Shown: one piece after another, positions 35,536 to 43,912 of the stretch
Numbering within the stretch: the stretch's first letter is position 1
Layout: each line of letters opens with the position of its first letter
Assembly (NCBI RefSeq): GCF_000187245.1
Contig: NC_027864.1
Coordinates: 372,001-436,000, forward strand
Direction: 5' to 3'
Source: Ogataea parapolymorpha DL-1
Lineage: Eukaryota; Ascomycota; Pichiomycetes; Pichiales; Pichiaceae
Length of the DNA stretch: 64,000 bases
The notes under the pieces: model-generated
The model's database searches: none
Told to the model about the DNA's origin: nothing
What the model saw: only the letters and a program-made list of their open reading frames with translations
Position numbers and translations under genes: made by a program

Positions 35536-36354
35536 TTAGTGGCTGTGAATAATATTACCAGGATGACAATGATCGACCTCCACGATAGCAGGAAGCCTAA
35601 CCAACTCAGACATGGTGATGCGTCGCAAGGGATCGATTTCCAGCATTGGGAGCACAATGTGCTGGAATTCGGCAAGATCGTCTGACACATCATCAACACT
35701 CTGACTTTTGCTATATAATTGAAAGGCCTTATCGTACCAGACGGCCTCTTTCCATCGTGTCCGGTGTCCAAGAAGCTCAACAAAAACCACCCCCAAGGAC
35801 CAAACATCGGACTTGAAGGAATCGTAACGAAGATCGCGCAAAACCTCGGGGGCCACCATTCCTTTACTGCCGACCACCCCAACCCCTTCATTTCCGTGTA
35901 TGGACGAGCCAAAGTCGATGAGCTTTAAAATACCCTCACGTGTAAGTCTGCAATTGGCCAGCTTCAAATCTCGATGGCTGACATTTTGCTCCTGTAGATA
36001 CAACACTGCCAAGGCTAACTGTTTGAAAAGACAGAGTTGAAAATCGACGTCTAACGCTTTTCGAGAAATGCTAAGCTCACCAGGCAGATATTCCATCACA
36101 TAGTACGGCTTGCCTCTTGTGACAAAGAAATCGACGTAGTCAACGAGATTATGGTGTTTGGGAAGAGATTGGTGCAGATGGACTTCTTTAGTTACTCGGT
36201 CTAAATATTCCTTTTTGGACTCTCTTTCACGCCTTGCGATCTTCTTTATTGCAAACTGTTCGTCCTTGTGGACATACAAATACACTCTGGCGGTGGTTCC
36301 GGAGCCCAATTGTCGCTCGGAACGGCCGTACCGCCGTGGAAACAACAACGGCAT
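35536..36354 (-). CDS. small Hal4/Hal5 (Npr1)-family Ser/Thr protein kinase
   Basis: 272 aa from the ATG at 36352-36354; the longer frame starts at a TTG. The protein is little more than a kinase domain: Gly-loop RQLGSGTTARVYLY, lysine in FAIKK (Lys37), catalytic loop SHRDLKLANCRLT, DFG in LIDFGSS, and APEVL. The C-terminal IVEVDHCHPG is like the end of fungal Npr1/Hal5 kinases, which control plasma-membrane transporter stability. It lacks the long N-terminal regulatory region of those kinases. All catalytic residues are present. Confidence 0.87.
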   Translation of the reverse strand: MPLLFPRRYGRSERQLGSGTTARVYLYVHKDEQFAIKKIARRERESKKEYLDRVTKEVHLHQSLPKHHNLVDYVDFFVTRGKPYYVMEYLPGELSISRKALDVDFQLCLFKQLALAVLYLQEQNVSHRDLKLANCRLTREGILKLIDFGSSIHGNEGVGVVGSKGMVAPEVLRDLRYDSFKSDVWSLGVVFVELLGHRTRWKEAVWYDKAFQLYSKSQSVDDVSDDLAEFQHIVLPMLEIDPLRRITMSELVRLPAIVEVDHCHPGNIIHSH

Positions 36355-36507
36355 CTGATCAAAAAGTGTTCCGTGCAAGGATGTTTCTGACCAGGGCAGC
36401 GATCAGCGTACACTTTCTAGTGAGAAGTACGCATACAAGCATCGCAAAGCGGCTCAATGCGGCTACGCAAATCGAGGATCAAACATTAAAAACTTCGTAT
36501 GTACTAT

Positions 36508-36865
36508 TCACATGTAAAACTGGGTGTATTTATAAGCATAATATGCCGAGGAAGCGGCTCCCAAGACGGTGAGCGAAGCGGGGACAGGCTTGAATCCGAC
36601 TTTCAGCGATCTGCTGATACCCGCTCCGCACAAGACGGCCGAGGTGGCTAGTGCCGTATGGATTCCCCACTCCATGTTATTCTTGAGCAGATAGCCAGCA
36701 GTGAAGTACAAAGCTGACATTGACACACCAGCAATGAGACTTGGCATTGATCTCTTTCTGGCAAAGCCCATGGCTCCACCAATCAGACATAGACCTCCTA
36801 GAGTAAAACTTGGGTGTTCCTGCAAGTTAGTGTGGGTCGGGCGCACAATTAGGTGAACGTACCAT
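36508..36865 (-). CDS. TMH11: TMEM14-family membrane protein with ATG-only first exon
   Basis: Spliced gene: exon 1 is only the ATG (36863-36865), intron 36820-36862 (43 nt, GTACGT...CACTAACTTGCAG), exon 2 at 36508-36819, together 104 aa. The protein begins M-EHPSFTLGGLCLIGG, matching the usual TMEM14/UPF0136 start and length (yeast YJR085C is about 105 aa). Three to four short Gly-rich membrane helices follow (SMPSLIAGVSMSALYFTAGYLL, and AGISRSLK with KPVPASLTVLGAASSAYYAYK). The family sits in the mitochondrial inner membrane or ER; TMEM14C aids porphyrin transport in animals. Confidence 0.88.
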
Positions 36866-37021
36866 TTTTCGTTAATTAAAAAAAAAGTAAGAAAATACTG
36901 GTGTAATAAGGTTTCACAGAATAAATTGTTCAAAGAGCTAAATAGATCAAATTGCAATTAAAGGTCACCATTGAGATACAAGGCTTTCAGCTAAAAAGGG
37001 AAGTACCAGAGCTAGTTACGG

Positions 37022-37942
37022 ATGAGCTCGCGGACTCTTTTTGCCGACTACGCCGGCCAAAAATGCTATACCCTGATTGAATCGGATATGGAGACAGATG
37101 CGATTCTGGAATCGACTGAAGATGCTGCATTACGTTTCCTAAGCGGAGAGACTTTTGATAAGGCAGATAAGTTGGACTCATTGCAGTTTACGGTTACCTT
37201 TGTGTGCAATGACGGGCAAGAGACATATCGGGGAAATTTTGATAGCAGTAGCAGCGAGCCGTCAGGAATTCTACAGGGTCTGGAAAAGACGGTTTGGCTG
37301 CAATGGCTCAAGGAAGTGTTTTTGCGAGGCGAGTTTGATCTTGACTACGAATTTAAGGTGCTAGACACAGAGAAGAGCAGAAAATTTGCAGTTACCAAAG
37401 ACTTTCGAGGGGTGCCCAGTCGAATATTATTTGAGATAGAGTGTGATATCGTGGATGGTGATTTGTTTAATCTCGGAGACGACATAGCCATCAAATACGA
37501 ACAGGAACTGGCGCTCAGGCGACGAATAAGACAGCTGATGCTAAAAAACGAGCAGCTGCAACGAGATTTTGACGAGTGCCAAAAAATCAATGAGCACCAC
37601 GCTACGGCTAGCCAACGCGTCCAGGATCAGATCGAGAAGGTCGTGATTCCGATGTTCAATGAGAAAAAAAGGTTGTTGCGAGAGCAAAACGGGGTACCTG
37701 AATTTGAGCCGTTCGAAAGCATTAAAAAGGAGAATCTTATCAATTGGCAGCGACCCGACGCTCCAGTGAAGTTTGATTACAACGAAGAGCATAAAGACAG
37801 ATACCAGCAAGAGATTGAGCAAGTGTCACCACGCAAACGTAAGCGAAAGATAGTTGTTCGCGACCCGACTCCGGACGACACGAGCGAAACCCAGGACGAC
37901 GACTCTACTATCTCGACAGACTCAACCAAATCGGATATGTAA
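37022..37942 (+). CDS. LIF1: XRCC4/Lif1-like ligase IV cofactor
   Basis: 306 aa. An N-terminal beta-type head (about 1-150; VTFVCNDGQETYRGNFDSS) is followed by a long coiled coil at about 155-225 (EQELALRRRIRQLMLKNEQLQRDF). The segment IPMFNEKKRLL lines up with the conserved LNEKK of XRCC4. The tail is charged and carries KRKRKIVVRD, an NLS-like motif. In yeast Lif1 binds and stabilises DNA ligase IV for non-homologous end joining. The match was made by eye from head-plus-coil layout and the NEKK motif. Confidence 0.75.
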   Translation: MSSRTLFADYAGQKCYTLIESDMETDAILESTEDAALRFLSGETFDKADKLDSLQFTVTFVCNDGQETYRGNFDSSSSEPSGILQGLEKTVWLQWLKEVFLRGEFDLDYEFKVLDTEKSRKFAVTKDFRGVPSRILFEIECDIVDGDLFNLGDDIAIKYEQELALRRRIRQLMLKNEQLQRDFDECQKINEHHATASQRVQDQIEKVVIPMFNEKKRLLREQNGVPEFEPFESIKKENLINWQRPDAPVKFDYNEEHKDRYQQEIEQVSPRKRKRKIVVRDPTPDDTSETQDDDSTISTDSTKSDM

Positions 37943-37962
37943 TAAAAACACTATGTACCTTC

Positions 37963-38526
37963 TTATTCGAGACCAGGAAGCTGTTTGAACACCTTGTCGG
38001 CGGCAGTAACATCAACCGGGGTGTTTTCAGGTTCCACAAATTCGGCAACCACTTTGTTGTCGTCAACGGCCAAACAGAACCGTTTTGAACGAACGTTACC
38101 GAAAACCTCAGTGGCGTCAAAATCCAGGCCCAATGCTTTGACAAACTCTGCCTTCGAGTCCGCAAAGAAGGAGACGTTTGGCGACTCAGGCTTCAGACCG
38201 AAGCTGCTGCGCCAGGCACTCACCACAAATGGGTCGTTGACACTGATCACCACGAGATCTCTGTAACCCTTGGAGATAAAGTCCGGCAGCTTGTTGAGAT
38301 AACCAGGAATGTGGACCTCCGAGCAAGGGCCCGAGAAGGCGCCGGGAACACCGACAATAAGGGCCTGCTTGCCCTTCAATTCCTTCAAAATGTCGACCTT
38401 GTCATCGGGGCCTTTTTCGTACAAAGTTGCTGGAGGCAATTGATCACCAACTTTGATAGTAGACATTCTTCTTAATCCGTATCCAAACAAATTAGCCTGT
38501 GCAGGGCGGAAGAGATTTCTGAGCAT
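37963..38526 (-). CDS. Prx5/Ahp1-type peroxiredoxin with likely mitochondrial presequence
   Basis: 187 aa. The thioredoxin-fold peroxiredoxin domain starts at about 23 (TIKVGDQLPPATLYE). The peroxidatic Cys is in GAFSGPCSEVHIPGYL, where relatives have GAFTPTCS. Residues 1-22 (MLRNLFRPAQANLFGYGLRR) are basic and hydroxyl-poor, consistent with mitochondrial import; translation from the internal Met21 would give a cytosolic form. The C-terminus GLE lacks a peroxisomal SKL-type signal, unlike methylotroph Pmp20. It reduces peroxides using thiols. Confidence 0.88.
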   Translation of the reverse strand: MLRNLFRPAQANLFGYGLRRMSTIKVGDQLPPATLYEKGPDDKVDILKELKGKQALIVGVPGAFSGPCSEVHIPGYLNKLPDFISKGYRDLVVISVNDPFVVSAWRSSFGLKPESPNVSFFADSKAEFVKALGLDFDATEVFGNVRSKRFCLAVDDNKVVAEFVEPENTPVDVTAADKVFKQLPGLE

Positions 38527-38632
38527 TTTATATTGCGTTGGGAAAGGATACTCAGCAATCCAGCAATGCTAAAATCGTGGCAGAATTGGCTCAGAATTTA
38601 AATGCATAATGTTAGGAAAATCGTGGGGCGAT

Positions 38633-39418
38633 CTAGTGCATATTCGTTACGTAATCAATCATATCGGCTCCGTCGACCCTTACAAAGTCCGGGACGCTAG
38701 TGCGAGAGGACACCACGCTGCAGATTGTATTATGGGGCAGCAATTTGTAGACTGCGTGCTGGTCTGCGACGGAAATTTGCTGCGGCACGGGTGTTGGCGG
38801 GGAGACGTTCAGGAACTCGTATTTCTGCAGATTGCCGTGCAGGCCGACCCCTTTGAACTTGGAGTAGCTTTCTTTGAGAGCCCAATAGAGCGAGAGATGC
38901 TGTTGTTGGGACCCTGGAGGAAGATCGCTTATCGTCGCGTCGATCTGTTCTAGTTCCAAGTCCGAGAAGATCGGTCGAAAATGAATCAAAAACTCGCGCG
39001 AGTCGCCGACGTCCTCGGGGTTCGCGAGATCAATCCCAATTTCTGAAACACCCTGAAAATCGATCGCCACAGCCACTATATGTTTTTCGTCGGAATGATT
39101 AAACTTGAATTTTGAGTTTTCAACGTACGGCTTGCCGAGGTCTCCTGTCTGAAAAGCGAGCGAGTGCCATTTTTTGGCCGACAAGTTTTTCTCTAGCAAT
39201 ACGTAGCGCACCAGCAAAGCCCCGATCAATGACGCGATCTTGTCTGACGAGCTTCTCTTGCGAAGGATCTTTGCTTGATCGGTCAACGGAAGAGTTCGCA
39301 TGAGCAGCTCAAAACGGTAATCATCCCGAACTATATGTCCGCAATCGCACAAATCTACCCAAAACACAACAAAAGGGGCGGAGCCGATAATATTCTCCGT
39401 CTCTTGGAGCATACACAT
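38633..39418 (-). CDS. LYS5: 4'-phosphopantetheinyl transferase Lys5
   Basis: 261 aa from the ATG at 39416-39418 (a GTG start further upstream is ignored). The PPTase motifs are visible: GKPYVENSKFKFNHSDEKHIVAVAI (in part FNHSDEKH), IGIDLANPED and the catalytic WALKESYSKFKGVGL. Lys5 transfers phosphopantetheine from CoA to alpha-aminoadipate reductase (Lys2) in lysine synthesis. The family length is about 270 aa. Confidence 0.9.
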   Translation of the reverse strand: MCMLQETENIIGSAPFVVFWVDLCDCGHIVRDDYRFELLMRTLPLTDQAKILRKRSSSDKIASLIGALLVRYVLLEKNLSAKKWHSLAFQTGDLGKPYVENSKFKFNHSDEKHIVAVAIDFQGVSEIGIDLANPEDVGDSREFLIHFRPIFSDLELEQIDATISDLPPGSQQQHLSLYWALKESYSKFKGVGLHGNLQKYEFLNVSPPTPVPQQISVADQHAVYKLLPHNTICSVVSSRTSVPDFVRVDGADMIDYVTNMH

Positions 39419-39697
39419 GCTGAAGGTGGTAGAAAAATTTTCTCCAAAAGACGAGGGGCCGCGGGCCTGATTATATAGCCGTCTCACACAAGCTTAGACG
39501 CTTTTCTACTAAGCGGACTTCCCTGCTTGAAGATGCCCGATTGCTTTGTTGTAGTATTTACAGCCACCCGTAACTTCATTGTTTGTCCGTAGACCCTGCG
39601 CATATCTATTTATGGACGATAATGCACGTATTTTTAATTTATCTAAGGCTTGGCTTCTCTTTCCTATATAATCTGCACCTCTGTTTACTTGACAACC

Positions 39698-40849
39698 ATG
39701 TCTTCCACTCTCTCCAACACCCTGGGCTACAGCCAGCTCACCTCGATCCACGGCTCTCTCGAAACCGCGCTAGTTTCCGCTCAGGCAGCGTACGCTTCCA
39801 ACTCTTACGACAAGGACGCGATCAGAACTCTGGGAAGAGTCAGCGCAGAACTGGTCTACTACTCTAACTTGGCCGTCATGGCCACCGCTACTGACGACTC
39901 TGTGCGCTCTTCTGCCAGCTCGCAGGCCCTATCTGCAACCGCATCTATCGAGTCTATCATACTGGACTCTCAATACTTTACAGGTAGAAAACCTTCTATC
40001 CCTGGAAACGGCGTGTTCTTCCTGCTCATGTGTATCTTTCTGGGCTTCCACTTGTTCTACGGATTTTACACCAAACAACGGTGGTTTGGCATTTCGTGGT
40101 CTTGTGGTCTCATTCTGGAGTTACTTGGATACCTTGCCAGAGCTCTACTGCACGCCAACATGACCTCTTTCAGTCTCTACGTGATGCAGTTGACCGGGCT
40201 CACCATTGCCCCTTGTTTCATCATGGCCGGGATCTACTATTTGCTGGCTCAAATTACCATCATCGTGAACCCTGCTCTGTCTCTGTTCAAACCCAGCCAG
40301 TACACCTATGTTTTTATTGGGTCAGACATTATTTCTATTCTTCTGCAGGCTGCAGGCGGTGGAGTCACCGTTGCCAACGACTCTAGGAACTGGAAACAAG
40401 GCAAGGCTTTGTTGGTTGCGGGCTTGGTGTTCCAGGTGGTCTCAATGACCTTCTTCCAAGTGTGCTGGTACGCTTTTCTGTTTCGGTGGAGTCGCGAGCT
40501 CCGCAAACATGGAGAGAGCGGGCTTGAGCCTAAATATAGCGGGATTCGGGCCCGGAAAGCTTTCAAACTTTTTCCGTATGCAGTGAGCGCAGCAGTGATT
40601 TTTATCTATGTCAGATCCATCTACAGAATTGCTGAGCTATTTGATGGCTTCGACAGCAAGCTTGCCACCCATGAAGCATACTTCTTCCCGCTAGAGTCAG
40701 CAATGATGACGCTGGCGTTTATCCTGCTGTCTGTCCTGCATCCAGGAACCGCTTACGGTAGAGGTGTGGTCGTTGTAGTCGACCACAGCCTCAAGGCTGT
40801 GATCGGAAGAAACAAAAAGGATGATCAGAAGGTGTACGAGATGGAGTGA
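39698..40849 (+). CDS. RSB1: RTA1-family membrane protein, Rsb1-like
   Basis: 383 aa from the ATG at 39698 (the longer frame begins at TTG); yeast Rsb1 has 382. A hydrophilic N-terminus of about 95 residues with NDSV-type sequons and Ser-rich stretches precedes seven membrane helices (PGNGVFFLLMCIFLGFHLFYG, ISWSCGLILELLGYLARALL and on). RTA1 motifs GYLARALL and QLTGLTIAPCFIMAGIYYLLA are clear. Rsb1 affects export or flipping of sphingoid bases at the plasma membrane. A shorter RTA1-type gene follows 241 bp downstream on the same strand. Confidence 0.9.
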   Translation: MSSTLSNTLGYSQLTSIHGSLETALVSAQAAYASNSYDKDAIRTLGRVSAELVYYSNLAVMATATDDSVRSSASSQALSATASIESIILDSQYFTGRKPSIPGNGVFFLLMCIFLGFHLFYGFYTKQRWFGISWSCGLILELLGYLARALLHANMTSFSLYVMQLTGLTIAPCFIMAGIYYLLAQITIIVNPALSLFKPSQYTYVFIGSDIISILLQAAGGGVTVANDSRNWKQGKALLVAGLVFQVVSMTFFQVCWYAFLFRWSRELRKHGESGLEPKYSGIRARKAFKLFPYAVSAAVIFIYVRSIYRIAELFDGFDSKLATHEAYFFPLESAMMTLAFILLSVLHPGTAYGRGVVVVVDHSLKAVIGRNKKDDQKVYEME

Positions 40850-41065
40850 TAGCCGTGTATAGCGATGAATAACCTTATTCCGGAAATAATCTTGGTACTT
40901 GCGTCAGCGTCTCACATCTTGCCAAGCCTCTCAAGCCCTACCAGGCACCTAAGATCTATTGTTTTCAATGGTGCGGCGTAAATATACTGCGCGCTATTGT
41001 TTAATTTTTCAGAAAACTCGTCAGCTCTACTCAAGCTTCACCTCCTATTTAAACACAAGGAGCCC

Positions 41066-41119
41066 ATGATGGACGCTCATTCTCTTCTCAATGTCCTCGG
41101 GTTACGCCTACCTGATTGA
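41066..41119 (+). promoter_or_regulatory. 18-codon uORF overlapping the RTA1-like start
   Basis: Two adjacent ATGs at 41066 and 41069 open a frame that passes over the main ATG at 41091 and stops at TGA 41117-41119. If the transcript starts upstream, it could reduce main-frame translation. Confidence 0.4.
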
Positions 41120-41891
41120 AAATATTAATTTCGGCTCAAACTGCTTCCTTACAGCTTATTTTGGGCTCCTTCTGGCAGCACACCTGTTTTTGCTCTCCTA
41201 CACTCGTCAGGTCCACTTTGGGTATGTATGGTGCCTTGCAATGGCCGGCGAGATTGTCGGCTACATTGGCCGTATCATGATATCCAAGTCAAACAACAAG
41301 ACCACGGCAATTATCATGGACTCTGTCGGCCTCAACGCGGGAGCTTCCCTAATGATAGCAGGGCTTTACATTGCTGCGGCAGGCATGCTGAAACAACGTG
41401 CTACCGATCTTGTCAGAGCGCCTCCGAGACTTCTGAGAGTAGTGCTCGCCATCAATGTTGCCTCCATTGCCTTATACTCGGCAGGAGTGTCAATTGAGCC
41501 AAATGGGGGCTCCAACTACCAGACTGGAAAAGATCTGGCTATTGCAGGAACTGTTATTCAATTGGCCCTTCTGATCGCTTTTCTAGCCAACTGGCTTTTC
41601 TCCTGGAGAAGAACTCACAGAGACTTCTGTCCAGCGCGCCAAACTTTATATTACAACAGTTTTCCAGCGGCCATCACGCTGGGTATGGTTCTCATGGTGG
41701 TGCGCTGCTGCTACCGTGTAGCTCTTCAGGCAGAAGGACCTACTGGCAAGCTGTTCACGCATCCAATATACGTGGGAATTCTGGACTCGCTCATGGCTGC
41801 TGTCACAGCACTCATCATGACCGTGTTCCATCCGGGACTTATCGAAAGATTTGGTGTTCAACAGTTGAGGCCTGAGGATTCTTACTATTAA
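41091..41891 (+). CDS. second RTA1-family membrane protein
   Basis: 266 aa. Seven membrane helices start almost at the N-terminus (NCFLTAYFGLLLAAHLFLLSY). RTA1 features are GYVWCLAMAGEIVGYIGRIM, LNAGASLMIAGLYIAAAGM and the final ILDSLMAAVTALIMTVFHPG. It lacks the long N-terminal domain of its neighbour Rsb1. The tandem arrangement suggests an old duplication with strong divergence. Members of this family are linked to lipid translocation and resistance to toxic lipids or alcohols. Confidence 0.88.
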   Translation: MSSGYAYLIENINFGSNCFLTAYFGLLLAAHLFLLSYTRQVHFGYVWCLAMAGEIVGYIGRIMISKSNNKTTAIIMDSVGLNAGASLMIAGLYIAAAGMLKQRATDLVRAPPRLLRVVLAINVASIALYSAGVSIEPNGGSNYQTGKDLAIAGTVIQLALLIAFLANWLFSWRRTHRDFCPARQTLYYNSFPAAITLGMVLMVVRCCYRVALQAEGPTGKLFTHPIYVGILDSLMAAVTALIMTVFHPGLIERFGVQQLRPEDSYY

Positions 41892-41939
41892 AATATTCAT
41901 TCGGTCGATACGTATTGCTTAATTAATTACACTCCGAGA

Positions 41940-43526
41940 TTACTCAGACACCTTCGGACTGTCGATCTCTTCATGCACAGTCTCAAAGCTCTTGATGACC
42001 TCACCAAGCTGGCCTCCACCAAGCTGAGTAATATCAAAGCCGTTTTCCTGAAGATATCTAAGGAAATTGACATCTTCTCTTTGCATGGCTTCTTGGTCAA
42101 CAGGTGGAAGCAGGAAAAGAGCTAAAAGCCCAGCAACAATGGCAAGCGCAGATGCCAGATAGAAGGGAGCCTTGAGTCCCATGTCTCCACTGTAGTTAGC
42201 CTGGAAACTTGGGAAAGCCCAGGTACCGCAGAAAGCACCAATTTTTCCGAATGCAGCAGCGATAGAATAGTAGACTCCACGCACAGGAGTAGCACACGTT
42301 TTGGAGGCCAGCAAACCAATCTGATCACCTGGACCAAATTCTCCAAAAGTCATAAATATACCGTACACCACAACAAAGCCGGCAATGTGTTCTTTCAGGG
42401 TGCTCAAAGAGCCTGCCATGGCAAAACCAATGATAGCTTGGCAGAAAACACCAATGACTAGCGTGAGTCTTGGGCCGAGGTAATCGGCCACAATGGCACC
42501 CAGAAAGGCGCCTGGCATGTAAAACAAGTTGAACACCACGTTCCAGCCAAAAGTCTTGTAAAGATCACCGTCTGGGATAATTAGATCAAAAATTGTTGAG
42601 GAATAAATTCCGAACGCATATGCCGAGAAATCGTAGATCCACCAGATCACCATGACAATCAAAAGTCTGAACCAGTAGTACTTGAGAACAAGGAACCAAG
42701 GAACCCGAACATGTTTGAAATTCGTTTTCTGGAACTGCTGGTTCTCTTTGAACTTCAATCTAAGGAAAAACAGAGACAGAGGAGGAATAGCACCAAGGCC
42801 AAGCGTAATTCTCCAAACGGGCTGCAGGTTGTCCGGCTTAAAAATCCACAAGCAGACCATCGGCACGAAAGCAGACACAACGTAGCCAAAGTCGATCATG
42901 AAGTTTGTGAACCAGGCAAACCATCTGTTTCTGTGTCCTGCTGGCAAGAGAGCCGAAGCCTCGGCACAAGCTGCAGATCCCGTTGGGTACTCCGCACCGA
43001 TGAAAATACCAAGGAAAAATCTATAACAAGTCAGGGCCGAAAAGAGACCTCCTGGGTTTCCACCATACTTGGCTTCTGTTCCGACACCCCACGATCCGGC
43101 GGACAGAATTGCGAAAAAAATAAGGCCTGCAGAAGAGATAAGCATACCGGCTTTTCTACTGACGTAATCAGAAAAGACTCCAAAAGATAACTGACCAACG
43201 ACTGTTCCCACAAATGCGATGGAGGAGACGTTGTTCATGGCGTCTGATTTGGTAAATGCTTCAGTACCGTAGATTCTCTTTAGACAGGTGGTGGCTGTAC
43301 CCACCGAGTTGTTCACATAACCATCAGAAAAAAGTCCAGCACCGGCAGTAAAAATCGGCCAGTAAGATTTGGTTTCCTCTGACGGTTTTAGGGCTTCCTC
43401 GGGTATGTATGCCACCTTGCCCGGGGACACCGAAGGCTGGATAATATCCTCGTCTAGGTCGGACTGCTTTCTTCCCAAGGTAATCTCCTTTCTAAGGACT
43501 CTTGGAAGATCTGCTAAATATGTCAT
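41940..43526 (-). CDS. GIT1: glycerophosphodiester / phosphate:H+ symporter (Git1-like)
   Basis: 528 aa MFS transporter with 12 helices. Signatures include GAGLFSDGYVNNSVGT in helix 1, the loop DYVSRKAGM, and GIFIGAEYPTGSAACAEASALLP and PGDQIGLLASKTCATPVRGVYYSIAAAFGKIGA (in part GEFGPGDQIGLLA). These match the Git1 branch of phosphate-type symporters, which import glycerophosphoinositol and glycerophosphocholine. The promoter has GCACGTGC at 43610-43617, a possible Pho4 site, consistent with phosphate control of GIT1. Confidence 0.92.
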   Translation of the reverse strand: MTYLADLPRVLRKEITLGRKQSDLDEDIIQPSVSPGKVAYIPEEALKPSEETKSYWPIFTAGAGLFSDGYVNNSVGTATTCLKRIYGTEAFTKSDAMNNVSSIAFVGTVVGQLSFGVFSDYVSRKAGMLISSAGLIFFAILSAGSWGVGTEAKYGGNPGGLFSALTCYRFFLGIFIGAEYPTGSAACAEASALLPAGHRNRWFAWFTNFMIDFGYVVSAFVPMVCLWIFKPDNLQPVWRITLGLGAIPPLSLFFLRLKFKENQQFQKTNFKHVRVPWFLVLKYYWFRLLIVMVIWWIYDFSAYAFGIYSSTIFDLIIPDGDLYKTFGWNVVFNLFYMPGAFLGAIVADYLGPRLTLVIGVFCQAIIGFAMAGSLSTLKEHIAGFVVVYGIFMTFGEFGPGDQIGLLASKTCATPVRGVYYSIAAAFGKIGAFCGTWAFPSFQANYSGDMGLKAPFYLASALAIVAGLLALFLLPPVDQEAMQREDVNFLRYLQENGFDITQLGGGQLGEVIKSFETVHEEIDSPKVSE

Positions 43527-43912
43527 GGAGAAATTTTGGCTCTGATTTTCTAAGGAAGTTTCTGGTATTTATTATGCGTATCTATACTTATTAAATGCAC
43601 CGAATTTTCGCACGTGCAAGAAAATGGCCCAACGAAATGTTCAGAAATACTCATGGGTGGTTGATTAACAGGATGCAAAGTTATAATTATGAGACAGCGA
43701 TCCGGAAGATAATAACCTCTATACAACGCCAATGCTGTGATTTGTTCCATGTGCTGGGCATATGTTGCAACACCGATCTGCTGCTTGGCGAGAGGAGAAA
43801 ATAACGCAGACAAAGATAGGCGACACCTTTGTCGACCATCGACAGCTACGTTTTTTTTCCCGTCAAGTGAACTATTATTTTTTTACCCTCGTTATAAAAA
43901 GCGCGTCGCGTT
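43527..43912. other. 386-bp divergent intergenic region GIT1 / MRC1
   Basis: Holds the E-box GCACGTGC (43610-43617) on the GIT1 side and CGCG-rich GCGCGTCGCG at 43901-43910 just before the MRC1 ATG, which resembles an MCB-type element. Plus-strand open frames here start inside AT-rich sequence and show no domain. No RNA gene was recognised. Confidence 0.5.
43610..43617. promoter_or_regulatory. E-box GCACGTGC, possible Pho4 site
   Basis: Eight-base palindrome 84 bp upstream of the GIT1 ATG. Pho4 binds CACGTG cores in phosphate-responsive promoters; Cbf1 could bind the same core. Confidence 0.4.
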
